The notes: generated by a model not told the origin, from the sequence alone. Positions 16,323 to 23,457 are shown, counted from the stretch's first letter. The stretch: DNA of 64,000 nt from CAVQWT01 sp963810815 (GCA_963810815.1 CAWEPB010000003.1:496001-560000), one strand, 5' to 3'. A program made the numbers and translations.

Positions 16323-16682
16323 TCAGCGCAAATCGGCCGATTCGTACAGGGGCCGGATCTCGATCTCGCTTGGCCCCGGCATCGGATTGGGGCAGCGCTT
16401 CACCCATGCGACGGCCTCGTCCATGTCCTTGACTTCCCACAGCCAGAAGCCGGCGACCAGTTCCCGCGTCGCTGCGAAAGGCCCGTTGATGACCGTGCGT
16501 TCGGGTCCTTCGAACGCAACACGCTTGCCCTGCGAGGACGGCTTGAGCCCGTCGGCGGTGCGCAGGATGCCGGCGTCTGCCAACTCCTGATTGAATCTTC
16601 CCATCGCCTCGAGAGCATCGGTAGCGGGAAGAGTGCCTGCCTCGCTGTCCTCGGTTGCCTTCACCAACACCATCACGCGCAT
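16323..16682 (-). CDS. YCII-related (DGPF-type) protein (cassette gene)
   Basis: The 119-residue product starts MRVMVLVKATEDSEAGTLPA, continues LEAMGRFNQELADAGILRTADGL, then INGPFAATRELVAGFWLWEV and DEAVAWVKRCPNPMPGPSEIEIRPL. This is the DGPF/YCII-like fold, one domain of about 110 residues found near some ECF sigma factors and often alone. No enzyme role is proven. The ATG at 16680-16682 follows an AGGAGA ribosome site. Confidence 0.85.
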   Translation of the reverse strand: MRVMVLVKATEDSEAGTLPATDALEAMGRFNQELADAGILRTADGLKPSSQGKRVAFEGPERTVINGPFAATRELVAGFWLWEVKDMDEAVAWVKRCPNPMPGPSEIEIRPLYESADLR

Positions 16683-16794
16683 CGTCTTCTCCTGGTGTAA
16701 GCCGGGTCGATCGGCCCGGTATCGGAACGACAATCAGGGTGTCAAGAAATCGAAATCGCCCTGCAAGTTCAGCGTCGCTGGCGCGGTTGGTGCG

Positions 16795-16881
16795 GCCGAA
16801 CGAACTGAAGCTGACCGACGGCCCGCTGCGGCGGGCGCAGCCCCCGCATGCGGGACGTCCGTGTTGAGTGACGGGATAGGC
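16795..16881 (-). repeat. attC site, 87 bp
   Basis: Left box GCCGAAC (16795-16801) and right box GATAGGC (16875-16881), each one base off consensus. The interior (GACGGCCCGCTG, GCGGGCGCAGCCCCCGCATG, CGGGACGTCCGTGTTGAG) is nearly identical to the site at 21535-21622, so two unrelated cassettes share one attC type. Confidence 0.7.
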
Positions 16882-16888
16882 AGCGCTC

Positions 16889-17570
16889 TCACCGGGCAAC
16901 CCAGCCGCCGCACACGGGAAAGACTTGCCCGACGAAGCAGTCGGCCGCGCTGCTGCACAGGTACGCGGCAAACTGAGCATCTTCACGCGCCGAGACCAAC
17001 CGGCCCAGCGGCACCTCACGTGCGAGACGTTCCTGGAACTTCGGGTTTGTCTGAACCTCTGCCGGGAAGTAAGTCGGGTTGTCGACGAAGTTCTGGGCGA
17101 TGGCATTGACCTGGACGTTGTGCGGGGCCAGCTCCACGCCAACTGCCTGAACATAGGCAAGCTGGGCACCGCGGGCTGCGCTGTAGGTGGACGCCCTTTT
17201 CATACCCCGCAGGGCGGATGCGCTACCAATGACCAGAATCTTGCCCGAACGTCGGGTGACCATATCCGGGGTGGCCGCCCGCACCAGACGGGGAAGTGGA
17301 TCTACCAGTGCCGCAAAGACCTGTCGCCACTCTAGCGTCGGTGACATCGGGAGCGGGCGTAGACGGAGCCCGGAGAGAGAGATTGGCGACCAACACATCG
17401 ATTCGTCCGGCCTCGCGAACAACTCGTTCGGCCGCGCCGGCATCGGCAAGCGACTCCGTGCTGGCGACGACGTCGGCTCCCTGTTCGGCGAAGACCTCGC
17501 ACAGAACAGGACCCATGAAGTCCGACGACTGAGTGATGAGGACGCGCTTGGCGCTGAGAGCATTCTGCAT
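16889..17570 (-). pseudogene. Halohydrin dehalogenase-like SDR protein (cassette gene, +1 frameshift)
   Basis: The first frame starts MQNALSAKRVLITQSSDFMG. In place of the NAD-binding glycine motif of ordinary short-chain dehydrogenases it has T-x4-F-x-G (TQSSDFMG), the mark of halohydrin dehalogenases. After VLVANLSLRAP the match moves one frame: EWRQVFAALVDPL, GSASALRGMKRASTYSAAR with the catalytic S-x12-Y-x3-R, then FVDNPTYFPAEVQ and FVGQVFPVCGGWV, the halide-site region. One extra base near 17333 splits the frames; without it the product is about 226 residues. These enzymes form epoxides from vicinal haloalcohols. The assignment is motif-based. Confidence 0.75.
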
Positions 17571-17616
17571 GGACCGTTTCCAGGGGAATGCGACACGAGT
17601 GCGTGTGCCCTGCGAC

Positions 17617-17695
17617 GCCTGGCGTTCAAGCCAGCCGGCGCTGCCGGCGGGGCGAAGCCACGCCGGAGAGCGTCCGGCTAGGCGAGGGGTTAGGC
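17617..17695 (-). repeat. attC site, about 79 bp
   Basis: The right box GTTAGGC (17689-17695) is exact; the left box GCCTGGC (17617-17623) is degenerate. Interior CGTTCAAGCCAGCCGGC and GCCGGAGAGCGTCCGGCT form complementary arms. The box supplies the TAA stop of the GST gene. Confidence 0.7.
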
Positions 17696-18358
17696 CTCAC
17701 GGGCGCGAGAGCTTCGTGACGCCGCCACTTCGGCGGCCCATGCCTTCGTGGCCTGACAGACTTCCATCGCCCGTACGTAGGCTTCGCGCCCGGTGGTACG
17801 GGCCAGATACGCCTCTTCTGACGCACCCAGAGCGGCCGCGCCCGTTCTCTGGGCGAACTCCAAGGCGTACGTTACCGAGATATCGGCGGCGGTGAAAGCC
17901 TCACCCGCCAAATAGGGCGAGCGCGCCAACTGCCGGGTCACCAACCCCAATCGACTCTTAAATACTTCCAGCGCCTTCCTGGCGCCCCAGTTCTGCCGCT
18001 CGGATTCGGGCGCGAGATTGCGGCTGACAACAACGAAGTAAATGGATGCGGCCAAGCCGGCTTCGCCGAGGTGGAGAAATTGTTGGTACGCGGGAAAGGT
18101 GGGATTGTGCGGATCCGGCGCGAGTCGCGTCGGTCCGTAGCGAGCTATCAGGTACTCCATGATCGCTATCGACTCGACCATCGTGGCATCGCCGTCCCGG
18201 ATCGCCGGGATGAACCCAGCGGGGTTGATCGCCAGATATTCCGGGTCGTTTTCGACCCCGGCCAGCAGGTCGACAGGCCTCAGCCGGTATGGGAGCCCCA
18301 TCTCTTCGAGTAGCCACACGACCCGGAACCCTCTCCCTTCGCCGAAGACGGTGATCAT
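17690..18358 (-). CDS. Glutathione S-transferase (cassette gene)
   Basis: The 222-residue product starts MITVFGEGRGFRVVWLLEEMG, a thioredoxin-fold N-terminus with GLPYRLRPVDL, INPAGFIPAIRDGDATMVES and IAIMEYLIARYG, the glutathione-binding site (P in AGFIPA, ES at the loop). The helical C-terminus has LVTRQLARSPYLAGEAFTAADISV, the usual N-capping box. The acceptor is unknown. Start ATG is 18356-18358, just upstream of attC 18381-18470. The stop TAA comes from the attC GCCTAA. Cassette GSTs are often linked to xenobiotic handling, but nothing here proves that. Confidence 0.85.
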   Translation of the reverse strand: MITVFGEGRGFRVVWLLEEMGLPYRLRPVDLLAGVENDPEYLAINPAGFIPAIRDGDATMVESIAIMEYLIARYGPTRLAPDPHNPTFPAYQQFLHLGEAGLAASIYFVVVSRNLAPESERQNWGARKALEVFKSRLGLVTRQLARSPYLAGEAFTAADISVTYALEFAQRTGAAALGASEEAYLARTTGREAYVRAMEVCQATKAWAAEVAASRSSRAREA

Positions 18359-18380
18359 GTCCGCGAATTCCTTGTGCGAG

Positions 18381-18470
18381 GCCCAACGAATTGCTAGGCG
18401 GCCGGCCTTGCCGACGGCGACCGAAAGTGATGATACGTACCGGCCGGTCCGCGTGAGCGCCGGGTTAGGC
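18381..18470 (-). repeat. attC site, 90 bp
   Basis: Both boxes are exact: GCCCAAC (18381-18387) and GTTAGGC (18464-18470). Interior arms GGCGGCCGGCC and CGGCCGGTCCGCG are complementary. It separates the GST and membrane-protein cassettes. Confidence 0.85.
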
Positions 18471-18497
18471 ACATAAGAGGTCCACTCTTGCGTGGTG

Positions 18498-18734
18498 TCA
18501 TGGCAAGGGACCGATGCGCGCCAGGAGCGAGCGCTTGCCACGCATTGCGCTAATGATCGCCTCGATGCCAAGGCCTCCAACTACCAGTGCGGCGACGATC
18601 GATCCAGCCACTGAGGATTGGTCCGACCAGACCAGAATTGCAGCCGCTAAGACGGCAAGAAAGGTGCCGAAAAGCAGATCGATGATTCGACGCGATGGCG
18701 ATCTGTTGGTGCGGCTTGAAGGGTCGCTGCTCAT
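18498..18734 (-). CDS. Small two-helix membrane protein (cassette gene)
   Basis: The 78-residue product has a charged start (SSDPSSRTNRSPSRRIID) and two hydrophobic helices, LLFGTFLAVLAAAILVW and VAGSIVAALVVGGLGIEAII, followed by a basic tail RGKRSLLARIG. It should span the inner membrane twice. No family is recognised. The ATG lies only two bases from the attC at 18737, so the transcript leader is almost entirely attC sequence. Confidence 0.65.
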   Translation of the reverse strand: MSSDPSSRTNRSPSRRIIDLLFGTFLAVLAAAILVWSDQSSVAGSIVAALVVGGLGIEAIISAMRGKRSLLARIGPLP

Positions 18735-18736
18735 GA

Positions 18737-18814
18737 GCCTGACGTTCAGCGCGCGGAGGCATGCGATCTAGCCTGCGAGGCGGATGATCGACGCCTCGCA
18801 GGCCAAGTTCAGGA
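18737..18814 (-). repeat. attC-like site with strong hairpin
   Basis: Left box GCCTGAC (18737-18743). An exact 11-base inverted repeat, CCTGCGAGGCG (18772-18782) and CGCCTCGCAGG (18792-18802), forms a tight stem. The right box is only GTTCAGG. The same stem occurs in the next attC at 18963-19091. Confidence 0.55.
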
Positions 18815-18961
18815 GATCGCACACGGCTTCAAGACGAGTGGCGTGTAGCAAAACAAGTACGTCCGACCGGTCACACCTTCGCTGGTGTGAAGGTCGAGCA
18901 GAGCAAGCGGAGCAACGCGTATCGTTCCGCGCTGGCTGCAGCGGGATCCGCATCGGTACAT
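18809..18961 (-). pseudogene. Mandelate racemase/enolase superfamily gene fragment (cassette remnant)
   Basis: A 50-codon frame contains GTIRVAPLALLDLHTSEGVTG followed by RTYLFCYTPLVLKP in two steps. This matches the N-terminal capping domain of mandelate racemase-type enzymes, where G-T-x3-A-P-L, D-L-x-T and Y-L-F-x-Y-T-P-x2-L-K are conserved, starting about 30 residues into the protein. The barrel domain with the metal and catalytic residues is missing, and the reading ends in attC sequence. It is a dead fragment, perhaps trapped as a cassette. Confidence 0.6.
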
Positions 18962-18962
18962 G

Positions 18963-19091
18963 AGCCGGGCGCTTGAGCTGAGCCGCACGCGGAGGCATGG
19001 CGCTTAGCCTGCGAGGCGGATGATGAACAGCGAGCGCCTCGCAGGCCAAGTGCCTTGCCGGTGGAGGTCCCGCTCGAGCGAAGGGTTGGGC
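18963..19091 (-). repeat. attC site, about 129 bp, long form
   Basis: Right box GTTGGGC (19085-19091); the left end GCCGGGC (18963-18970) is degenerate. The interior holds the exact inverted repeat CCTGCGAGGCG (19008-19018) and CGCCTCGCAGG (19035-19045). CGCTCGAGCGAAGG precedes the right box as in other long sites. Confidence 0.7.
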
Positions 19092-19101
19092 GTCACCGTG
19101 A

Positions 19102-19749
19102 TCACCGCCGAGTAAGAACCACGTGAGTGGCAAGTGGCGAGCTTTCGTGCCTGGTGCAGGCGTAGCCCAAGGCGGGAAGGTTTGTTCCTTCGAAGAGTCT
19201 TTCACCAGCGCCAAGCAGGACCGGCGCAATGGCGATGTGCATCTCGTCGATCAGGCGTTGGCGAAGATACTGCTGAATGACGTTTACGCCGCCACCAAGA
19301 CGAACATCCTTGCCTTCGGCCGCTTCGCGAGCTTGCGCCAGGGCGGCGGCAATGCCTTCCGTAACGAAGTGGAAGGTCGTTCCCCCTTCCATGACCAGCG
19401 GTGCGCGTGCGTAGTTGGTCAACACGAACACTGGGACGTGATAGACGGGATTCTCGCCCCACCAACCCCGCCAGCTCTCGTCTGGCCAAGGTCCGCGAAC
19501 CGGCCCGAACATGTTCCTGCCGAGAATCCAAGCCCCGATGTTCTGAAAGCCTCGAGCGGCAAAGTCATCATCAATGCCCGCTCCGCCGCCATCGCTACCG
19601 AACAGGTTCTTCTGAAACGTTCGTGTGGAGAGGGCCCAGCCATGAAGCGAGGCGCCGCCCACGCCAAGTGGGTTGTTGATGTCCTGGTCTGGGCCAGCGC
19701 CGAAGCCGTCGAGTGAGATGGTGAAACTTTCTACACGAAGCTTGGACAT
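19102..19749 (-). CDS. Dihydrofolate reductase-like / RibD C-terminal family protein (cassette gene)
   Basis: The 215-residue product starts MSKLRVESFTISLDGFGAGP, has GAWILGRNMFGPVRGPW, PVFVLTNYARAPLVMEGGTTFHFV and DVRLGGGVNVIQQYLRQRLIDEMHIAIAPVLLGAGERLF in steps, the RibD-C/DHFR-like reductase fold. The GGG loop binds NADPH in relatives. Members are not trimethoprim-resistance reductases by default, and this one lacks the compact type II form. Role unknown. Bounded by attC sites 18963-19091 and 19795-19871. Confidence 0.85.
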   Translation of the reverse strand: MSKLRVESFTISLDGFGAGPDQDINNPLGVGGASLHGWALSTRTFQKNLFGSDGGGAGIDDDFAARGFQNIGAWILGRNMFGPVRGPWPDESWRGWWGENPVYHVPVFVLTNYARAPLVMEGGTTFHFVTEGIAAALAQAREAAEGKDVRLGGGVNVIQQYLRQRLIDEMHIAIAPVLLGAGERLFEGTNLPALGYACTRHESSPLATHVVLTRR

Positions 19750-19794
19750 GGTGTCTCCCGGGGGGGTGAGTGACTACGGAAGATTGCCTGTGAC

Positions 19795-19871
19795 GCCTGA
19801 CGTTTGAGCCGAACGGACCGCGGAGGCAAGGCGCCTTGCCGGGGAGGGTCCGCTCGAGCGAAGGCTTAGGC
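19795..19871 (-). repeat. attC site, 77 bp
   Basis: Left box GCCTGAC (19795-19801) and right box CTTAGGC (19865-19871), one base off GTTRRRY. Arms GAACGGACCGCGGAGGC and GAGGGTCCGCTCGAGC are complementary. Confidence 0.75.
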
Positions 19872-20297
19872 CTCGGCTTTGTGCATGAGGTACTTGACGA
19901 TGCCATTTGGGTAGCCAGTGATCTCGGCGAGGACGATGTATCCGTGCTTCCGATAGAACTCCGGTGCCTGAAAGCTCAGCGTTGTGAGATAGAAGATGCT
20001 GCAGCCGCGTGTTCTGGCGTGGGATTCAAACTCGAGCAGCAGGCGTGAGCCCACGCCCTCCGAGCGGTACTCGGACGCCACCCAAAGTTGAAGCAACTCG
20101 CAGCACTTGCCCCAGGTTCTGCCGACGGCGCCTCCAGCAACTTGCCCCGTGGCTTCGGTTGCGAAGGCGGCCAGCTGCTGAACCTCTGAAAGTGGAGCCG
20201 CGGCGTAGTTGTGTTGATCGAGGCCCGTGTCGACAGCAAGAAGCCACTCCGTTGACGGCGTGTCCGTAGTGCTGAAGGCGAGCGCGCGGTGGTTCAT
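19866..20297 (-). CDS. GNAT family N-acetyltransferase (cassette gene)
   Basis: The 143-residue product has LQLWVASEYRSEGVGSRLLLEF, with the RSEGVGS acetyl-CoA loop, then FYLTTLSFQAPEFYRKHGYIV, the typical GNAT C-terminus. GQVAGGAVGRTWGKCCELL is the central strand pair. The acceptor is unknown. The TAA stop is in the attC core (GAGGCCTAA), so the last residue Ala comes from the attC. Confidence 0.85.
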   Translation of the reverse strand: MNHRALAFSTTDTPSTEWLLAVDTGLDQHNYAAAPLSEVQQLAAFATEATGQVAGGAVGRTWGKCCELLQLWVASEYRSEGVGSRLLLEFESHARTRGCSIFYLTTLSFQAPEFYRKHGYIVLAEITGYPNGIVKYLMHKAEA

Positions 20298-20302
20298 CCG
20301 AG

Positions 20303-20341
20303 GCCTGACGTTTGAACTGAGCCGCGAGCGAAGGGTTAGGC
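20303..20341 (-). repeat. Short attC site, 39 bp
   Basis: Left box GCCTGAC (20303-20309) and right box GTTAGGC (20335-20341) are both good, but only 25 bases lie between them (GTTTGAACTGAGCC, GCGAGCGAAGG). The variable terminal structure seems lost, so recombination could be poor. Confidence 0.7.
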
Positions 20342-20342
20342 G

Positions 20343-20924
20343 TCACTGCGTGGCAGTGGCAGGCTGCAAGCCGGAGCGCAAGGTGGCGCTCATGTCGCTG
20401 GGCAGGCTGGCCACGCCCTTGACTACCCCTGGGCCGCCACTGCGCCAGTGGACCGTGAACTCACGTGTGCGCTCAGTTGACTGCAGCGAACGCGAGCTGA
20501 CCTGAAGAACCACCTCAGTGCCACCCTCCACTAGCGCGGCCGATGAAAGCAGCTTGACCACGGGGCCGAGTTCGCGAACGGCGATGGTGACAACCGTGTT
20601 GAATTGACCGCCAGAAGCCGCCAACTCCGAAGCGACCGTGGTAGGGCTGAGATTGCTTGGGCGCCGTAACTCCGTGCGAGCAAAGCACCCGGAGCCAGCA
20701 AAGAAGCTACTCAGACCAGACGCCGCTGCTTCTTCGCGTGCCGCGACATCCTTCTGATCAGGCCGCCACTGCGGTGCCCACAACACTAGTGCGGTGGCTC
20801 CGCGGTCGCAGACAGGCGACTGAGGTGACGGAGTGAAGGTCACGGCAGTGCTGGCACATGCCGCCAAGAGCGCTGAGCACAGACATGTGCTGAGGAGCGT
20901 GGCAATTCGCGCGGAGGTTCCCAA
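20343..20924 (-). CDS. Lipoprotein of unknown function (cassette gene)
   Basis: The 193-residue product starts at TTG (20922-20924) with GTSARIATLLSTCLCSALLAAC, a signal peptide ending in the lipobox LLAAC. The mature part includes VCDRGATALVLWAPQWRPDQ and FNTVVTIAVRELGPVVKLLS, then EVVLQVSSRSLQSTER and a C-terminal LRSGLQPATATQ. It should sit in a membrane facing the periplasm. The tone resembles small outer-membrane or LPS-linked lipoproteins, but no family is recognised. The TTG start is chosen because the attC at 20930 leaves no room for an earlier one. Confidence 0.65.
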   Translation of the reverse strand: MGTSARIATLLSTCLCSALLAACASTAVTFTPSPQSPVCDRGATALVLWAPQWRPDQKDVAAREEAAASGLSSFFAGSGCFARTELRRPSNLSPTTVASELAASGGQFNTVVTIAVRELGPVVKLLSSAALVEGGTEVVLQVSSRSLQSTERTREFTVHWRSGGPGVVKGVASLPSDMSATLRSGLQPATATQ

Positions 20925-20929
20925 GTGAC

Positions 20930-20992
20930 GCCCAACGTTTGAGCTAAGCGGGCGCCACGCCGCTGGCGCTTCGCTTGAGCGAAGGGTCAGGC
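20930..20992 (-). repeat. attC site, 63 bp
   Basis: Left box GCCCAAC (20930-20936) and right box GTCAGGC (20986-20992), the latter one base off consensus. Interior GCTAAGCGGGCGCCACG and CGCTGGCGCTTCGCTTGAGC. Confidence 0.75.
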
Positions 20993-21517
20993 CGCATTCG
21001 CGCACTCGCTGCCCGACCACACGAATACCTGCGTCTGCGAACCGTCCAAGTTCGTGCGAAGTGGCCCGAGCGTCATACCCGCCTTGGCCAGGACGCGATG
21101 CGAGGCGGTGTTCTCGGGCGCGGCAGTTGCGATGATGCGCGTCAGATGATGCTCTGTGACGCCATATGCGAGTAGTCCGCCAGCGGCTTCGGTTGCCAGA
21201 CCCTGGCCCCAGACCGCCTGATGAAGGGCGTACTTGATCTCAGGTTCGGGTTGACCGGCAGGGTGGACGAGCCCGCAGAACCCGACGATCTGGCCCGACA
21301 GCTTGTGCTCAAGAGTCAACATTCCATAACCGCGGGTGCGGTAGTTGTCCTGGGTGACTTCGACCCATTGCTCACAGCGCTCACGAGAAAGTGGACGCCC
21401 ATCACCGACCCAACGCACCACCTCAGTATTGCCATAGACCGAGAGCAGCGCATCGACATCGCCACTGTCGAGGCGACGAGCGCGTAGGCGTGGAGTCTCA
21501 AAGATGGTGGTGGTCAT
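20987..21517 (-). CDS. GNAT (RimJ/RimL-like) N-acetyltransferase (cassette gene)
   Basis: The 176-residue product starts MTTTIFETPRLRARRLDSGD, has GMLTLEHKLSGQIVGFCGLV, then IKYALHQAVWGQGLATEAAGGLLAYGV (WGQGLA acetyl-CoA loop) and ATAAPENTASHRVLAKAGMT, the RimJ/RimL-type GNAT signature. Relatives acetylate protein N-termini or small amines. The stop TGA is made by the attC box. Confidence 0.85.
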   Translation of the reverse strand: MTTTIFETPRLRARRLDSGDVDALLSVYGNTEVVRWVGDGRPLSRERCEQWVEVTQDNYRTRGYGMLTLEHKLSGQIVGFCGLVHPAGQPEPEIKYALHQAVWGQGLATEAAGGLLAYGVTEHHLTRIIATAAPENTASHRVLAKAGMTLGPLRTNLDGSQTQVFVWSGSECANAA

Positions 21518-21534
21518 GGCAGTCGTGCCTGTGC

Positions 21535-21622
21535 GGGCTAACGAATGCTGGCTAACCGGCGGCCCGCTGTGGCGGGCGCAGCCCCCGCATGCGGGACGTC
21601 CGTGTTGAGCGACGGGTTAGGC
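21535..21622 (-). repeat. attC site, 88 bp
   Basis: Left box GGCTAAC (21535-21541, one base off) and exact right box GTTAGGC (21616-21622). Interior GGCGGCCCGCTGTGGCGGGC and GCAGCCCCCGCATGCGGGAC form the long stem also seen at 16795-16881. Confidence 0.85.
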
Positions 21623-22075
21623 GGCACTTTTGAACCCTGCCCCAACAGACAACTCGCCGCTGGTTAGCGCGTCGGCCCGCAACCCGCCACGATGCACCCA
21701 GTGCTTGACGACACGGGCGGGCGACAGCGTCGGTGAGGCAAGAGCTTCGCCCAACGTAAGGCAGGGTTCACAGAGTTCGACTCCGCGAAAGCACACCGAG
21801 CCGACGACGAACTCGCGGCCCACAAGTTCATTCAGCCGTACGCCGCGGGTGACAACGTTCCTTCCAGTTGCGGATAGGTCAACCGGTCGGCGATGCTCCT
21901 GTGCAAATGCCTCAATCGCCTCGGCCTCGACAAACGTGATGTTCTGGCCAGGTTCGTCATGGGAGTCGAAGTAGCGGTCGCCTTCGATTCCAGCGCCGGC
22001 GACGATGCGAACCGACTTTTGCTCGACCGTCGGGTTGCCGCCTGGCGGACGGATGAAGATGCGCTCAATGCTCAC
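21617..22075 (-). CDS. MOSC-domain protein (cassette gene)
   Basis: The 152-residue product starts at GTG (22073-22075) with MSIERIFIRPPGGNPTVEQK, then AGAGIEGDRYFDSHDEPGQN, VDLSATGRNVVTRGVRLNEL and FRGVELCEPCLTL. The conserved cysteine in ELCEPC and the basic residues fit the MOSC domain of molybdenum-cofactor sulfurase, YiiM and related proteins, which handle sulfur or bind molybdopterin. Small lone MOSC proteins often act on N-hydroxylated compounds. It may thus be a detoxification gene. The stop TAA comes from the attC. Confidence 0.8.
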   Translation of the reverse strand: MSIERIFIRPPGGNPTVEQKSVRIVAGAGIEGDRYFDSHDEPGQNITFVEAEAIEAFAQEHRRPVDLSATGRNVVTRGVRLNELVGREFVVGSVCFRGVELCEPCLTLGEALASPTLSPARVVKHWVHRGGLRADALTSGELSVGAGFKSAA

Positions 22076-22114
22076 GGATGACTTTGAAGGTGCGGTTGCG
22101 CTGATGTGTGTGCC

Positions 22115-22204
22115 GCCCAACGTACAAGTTGAGCAGCGCGCGGCGCCGTTGAGTGATATGTACAAGAGGCGTACCGGCGCGTCCGCTCGAACGCAGAGTT
22201 GGGC
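22115..22204 (-). repeat. attC site, 90 bp
   Basis: Both boxes fit: GCCCAAC (22115-22121) and GTTGGGC (22198-22204). The interior includes TACAAGTTGAGCAGCGCGC and CAAGAGGCGTACCGGCGCG. Confidence 0.85.
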
Positions 22205-22205
22205 G

Positions 22206-22517
22206 TCATTTCTCCGGCACAAGCTTAACTTGGAGGTTGCAGCCAACAGCACGCGCGTAACGCCGTAGCGTGGCAAGCGACGGAGTGTGCTTCCCCGCAG
22301 CCTCTAGGCGTGAGACGGCGCTCTTCGTCGTGCCCATGCGCTCGGCTACAACATCTTGCGTGAGCCCGGCCCGCGCGCGTGCCTTTAGCAACTGATCGGC
22401 GACGTTGTATTCGAGTTCGAGTGCGTCGTACGCTTCGGCGAAGCCCTTGCGTCCTCGCGCCTTGGCCAAGAACGCCACATGGTCATGTCGTACTGGCGAG
22501 TATTTCAGATTAGCCAC
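22206..22517 (-). CDS. higA: HigA-type antitoxin (XRE-family HTH)
   Basis: The 103-residue product contains a helix-turn-helix, LLKARARAGLTQDVVAERMG followed by TTKSAVSRLEA, typical of XRE/HigA antitoxins, then PSLATLRRYARAVGCNLQVKLVP. It neutralises HigB and represses the operon. It starts at 22517 inside the 3' end of higB (eight-base overlap), so translation is coupled. The palindrome at 22845-22862 upstream is the likely operator. Confidence 0.85.
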   Translation of the reverse strand: MANLKYSPVRHDHVAFLAKARGRKGFAEAYDALELEYNVADQLLKARARAGLTQDVVAERMGTTKSAVSRLEAAGKHTPSLATLRRYARAVGCNLQVKLVPEK

Positions 22518-22836
22518 TTAGCAACTCCTTCACGCGCTTGCGTGCCAATTTCAATTCCCGATCCGGCGTTTGCTGCGTCTTCTTGACGAAGGCATGCACG
22601 ATGACCACGCGTCGACCGAGAAGAAAACAGTAGAACGCGCGGCCAACCCCCACCTTTCCATGGGGACGCAGCTCGAAGAGCCCGCCGCCGAGCGCACGCG
22701 AGTGCGGAAGCCGAAGATTCGGCCCGTGCTCGGTCAGCAACTCCAGCAACCGTGCATAGTCCGCGAGGACGTCAACGGGCCACGACTCGATTTCGGTGAG
22801 CACGCGCTCGTGGAAGTACTCAACCCCAAACGCCAT
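22510..22836 (-). CDS. higB: HigB-like (Gp49/RelE-fold) mRNA-interferase toxin
   Basis: The 108-residue product starts MAFGVEYFHERVLTEIESWP, includes RALGGGLFELRPHGKVGVGRAFYCF in steps and ends HAFVKKTQQTPDRELKLARKR. This is the Gp49-like branch of RelE-fold toxins, where FELR and KKTQQTP are conserved and basic residues cut ribosome-bound mRNA. Toxin before antitoxin is the HigBA order. ATG at 22834-22836 is preferred over TTG 22842, which would place the operator over the codon. Toxin-antitoxin cassettes carry their own promoter and stabilise the array. Confidence 0.85.
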   Translation of the reverse strand: MAFGVEYFHERVLTEIESWPVDVLADYARLLELLTEHGPNLRLPHSRALGGGLFELRPHGKVGVGRAFYCFLLGRRVVIVHAFVKKTQQTPDRELKLARKRVKELLSG

Positions 22837-22844
22837 GAGCAAAT

Positions 22845-22862
22845 GTTAGCAAATACGCTAAC
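22845..22862. promoter_or_regulatory. Likely HigA operator palindrome
   Basis: GTTAGCAAATACGCTAAC is a 6-base inverted repeat (GTTAGC / GCTAAC) with a 6-base centre, just upstream of the higB start. The position fits autorepression by HigA. CTAACCTAACG on its right may carry part of the promoter. Confidence 0.6.
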
Positions 22863-22887
22863 CTAACGCAAGTGGGGCGTGGGTGAC

Positions 22888-22971
22888 GCCCAACGAATAC
22901 AAGCTAAAGGGCTGCCCGGTGCGGTGGCGAAGCCACGCACCCGGGGAGCCCCCTTGAGCGTCGGGTTAGGC
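22888..22971 (-). repeat. attC site, 84 bp
   Basis: Both boxes are exact: GCCCAAC (22888-22894) and GTTAGGC (22965-22971). Arms GGGCTGCCCGGTGCG and CGCACCCGGGGAGCCCCC are complementary. Confidence 0.9.
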
Positions 22972-23358
22972 GTTGAGACGCTTCTCTTCATACGCCGTAC
23001 AAAGCAACACACGCCAACCGTCCTCGGTTCGGCGCAAGTTGTAGGTGGTGCGGAAGCGCCATGGCTCCAAGTTGCCTTGACGCTCAATGGTCCATTCAAC
23101 ATCCGCAACGGCGAAGTCACTACCCTGCAACAGATATTGACCTGGAACAAATTGGGCGCACTTGTAGCCGTTGCTTTGGTAAAGCTGGCATAGCGCGGTC
23201 ATATTTTCAATGATCGGCTCGCGCGAATTCCACGAGGTTAGCCCGCGATGGTCAGCGATCGCTGACGGAACGCAATACAGTGCGGCAACCGCGTTGCCAT
23301 CCAACTGATCGAAGGCGTCGCGATATTGCTCGAAGAACGACATGACGTCACGTGGCAT
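22966..23358 (-). CDS. NTF2-like protein (cassette gene)
   Basis: The 130-residue product starts MPRDVMSFFEQYRDAFDQLDGNAV in two steps, then AALYCVPSAIADHRGL and MTALCQLYQSNGYKCAQF, VEWTIERQGNLEPWRFRTTY and LRRTEDGWRVLLCTAYEEKR. This is the NTF2-like fold of small ligand-binding or isomerase proteins. No active site is assigned. The stop TAA and final Ala come from the attC. Confidence 0.75.
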   Translation of the reverse strand: MPRDVMSFFEQYRDAFDQLDGNAVAALYCVPSAIADHRGLTSWNSREPIIENMTALCQLYQSNGYKCAQFVPGQYLLQGSDFAVADVEWTIERQGNLEPWRFRTTYNLRRTEDGWRVLLCTAYEEKRLNA

Positions 23359-23365
23359 TTTCAAC

Positions 23366-23457
23366 GCCTAACGAAGCAAGTTAACCGGCGTGGCGCCACC
23401 GCTGCGCGCCAAGTTGAAACCCCGTATCGCCACGTCCGGTTGAACGCCGGGTTAGGC
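23366..23457 (-). repeat. attC site, 92 bp (second brnTA cassette)
   Basis: Exact boxes GCCTAAC (23366-23372) and GTTAGGC (23451-23457). Arms AACCGGCGTGGC and GCCACGTCCGGTTG are complementary. It is the same sequence as attC 24018-24109, which is 652 bases away. Confidence 0.9.

Noticed and set aside
19102..19749. Trimethoprim-resistance dihydrofolate reductase
   Set aside because: It is RibD-C/DHFR-like in fold but lacks the conserved folate-site pattern of Dfr enzymes; many such proteins have other roles.
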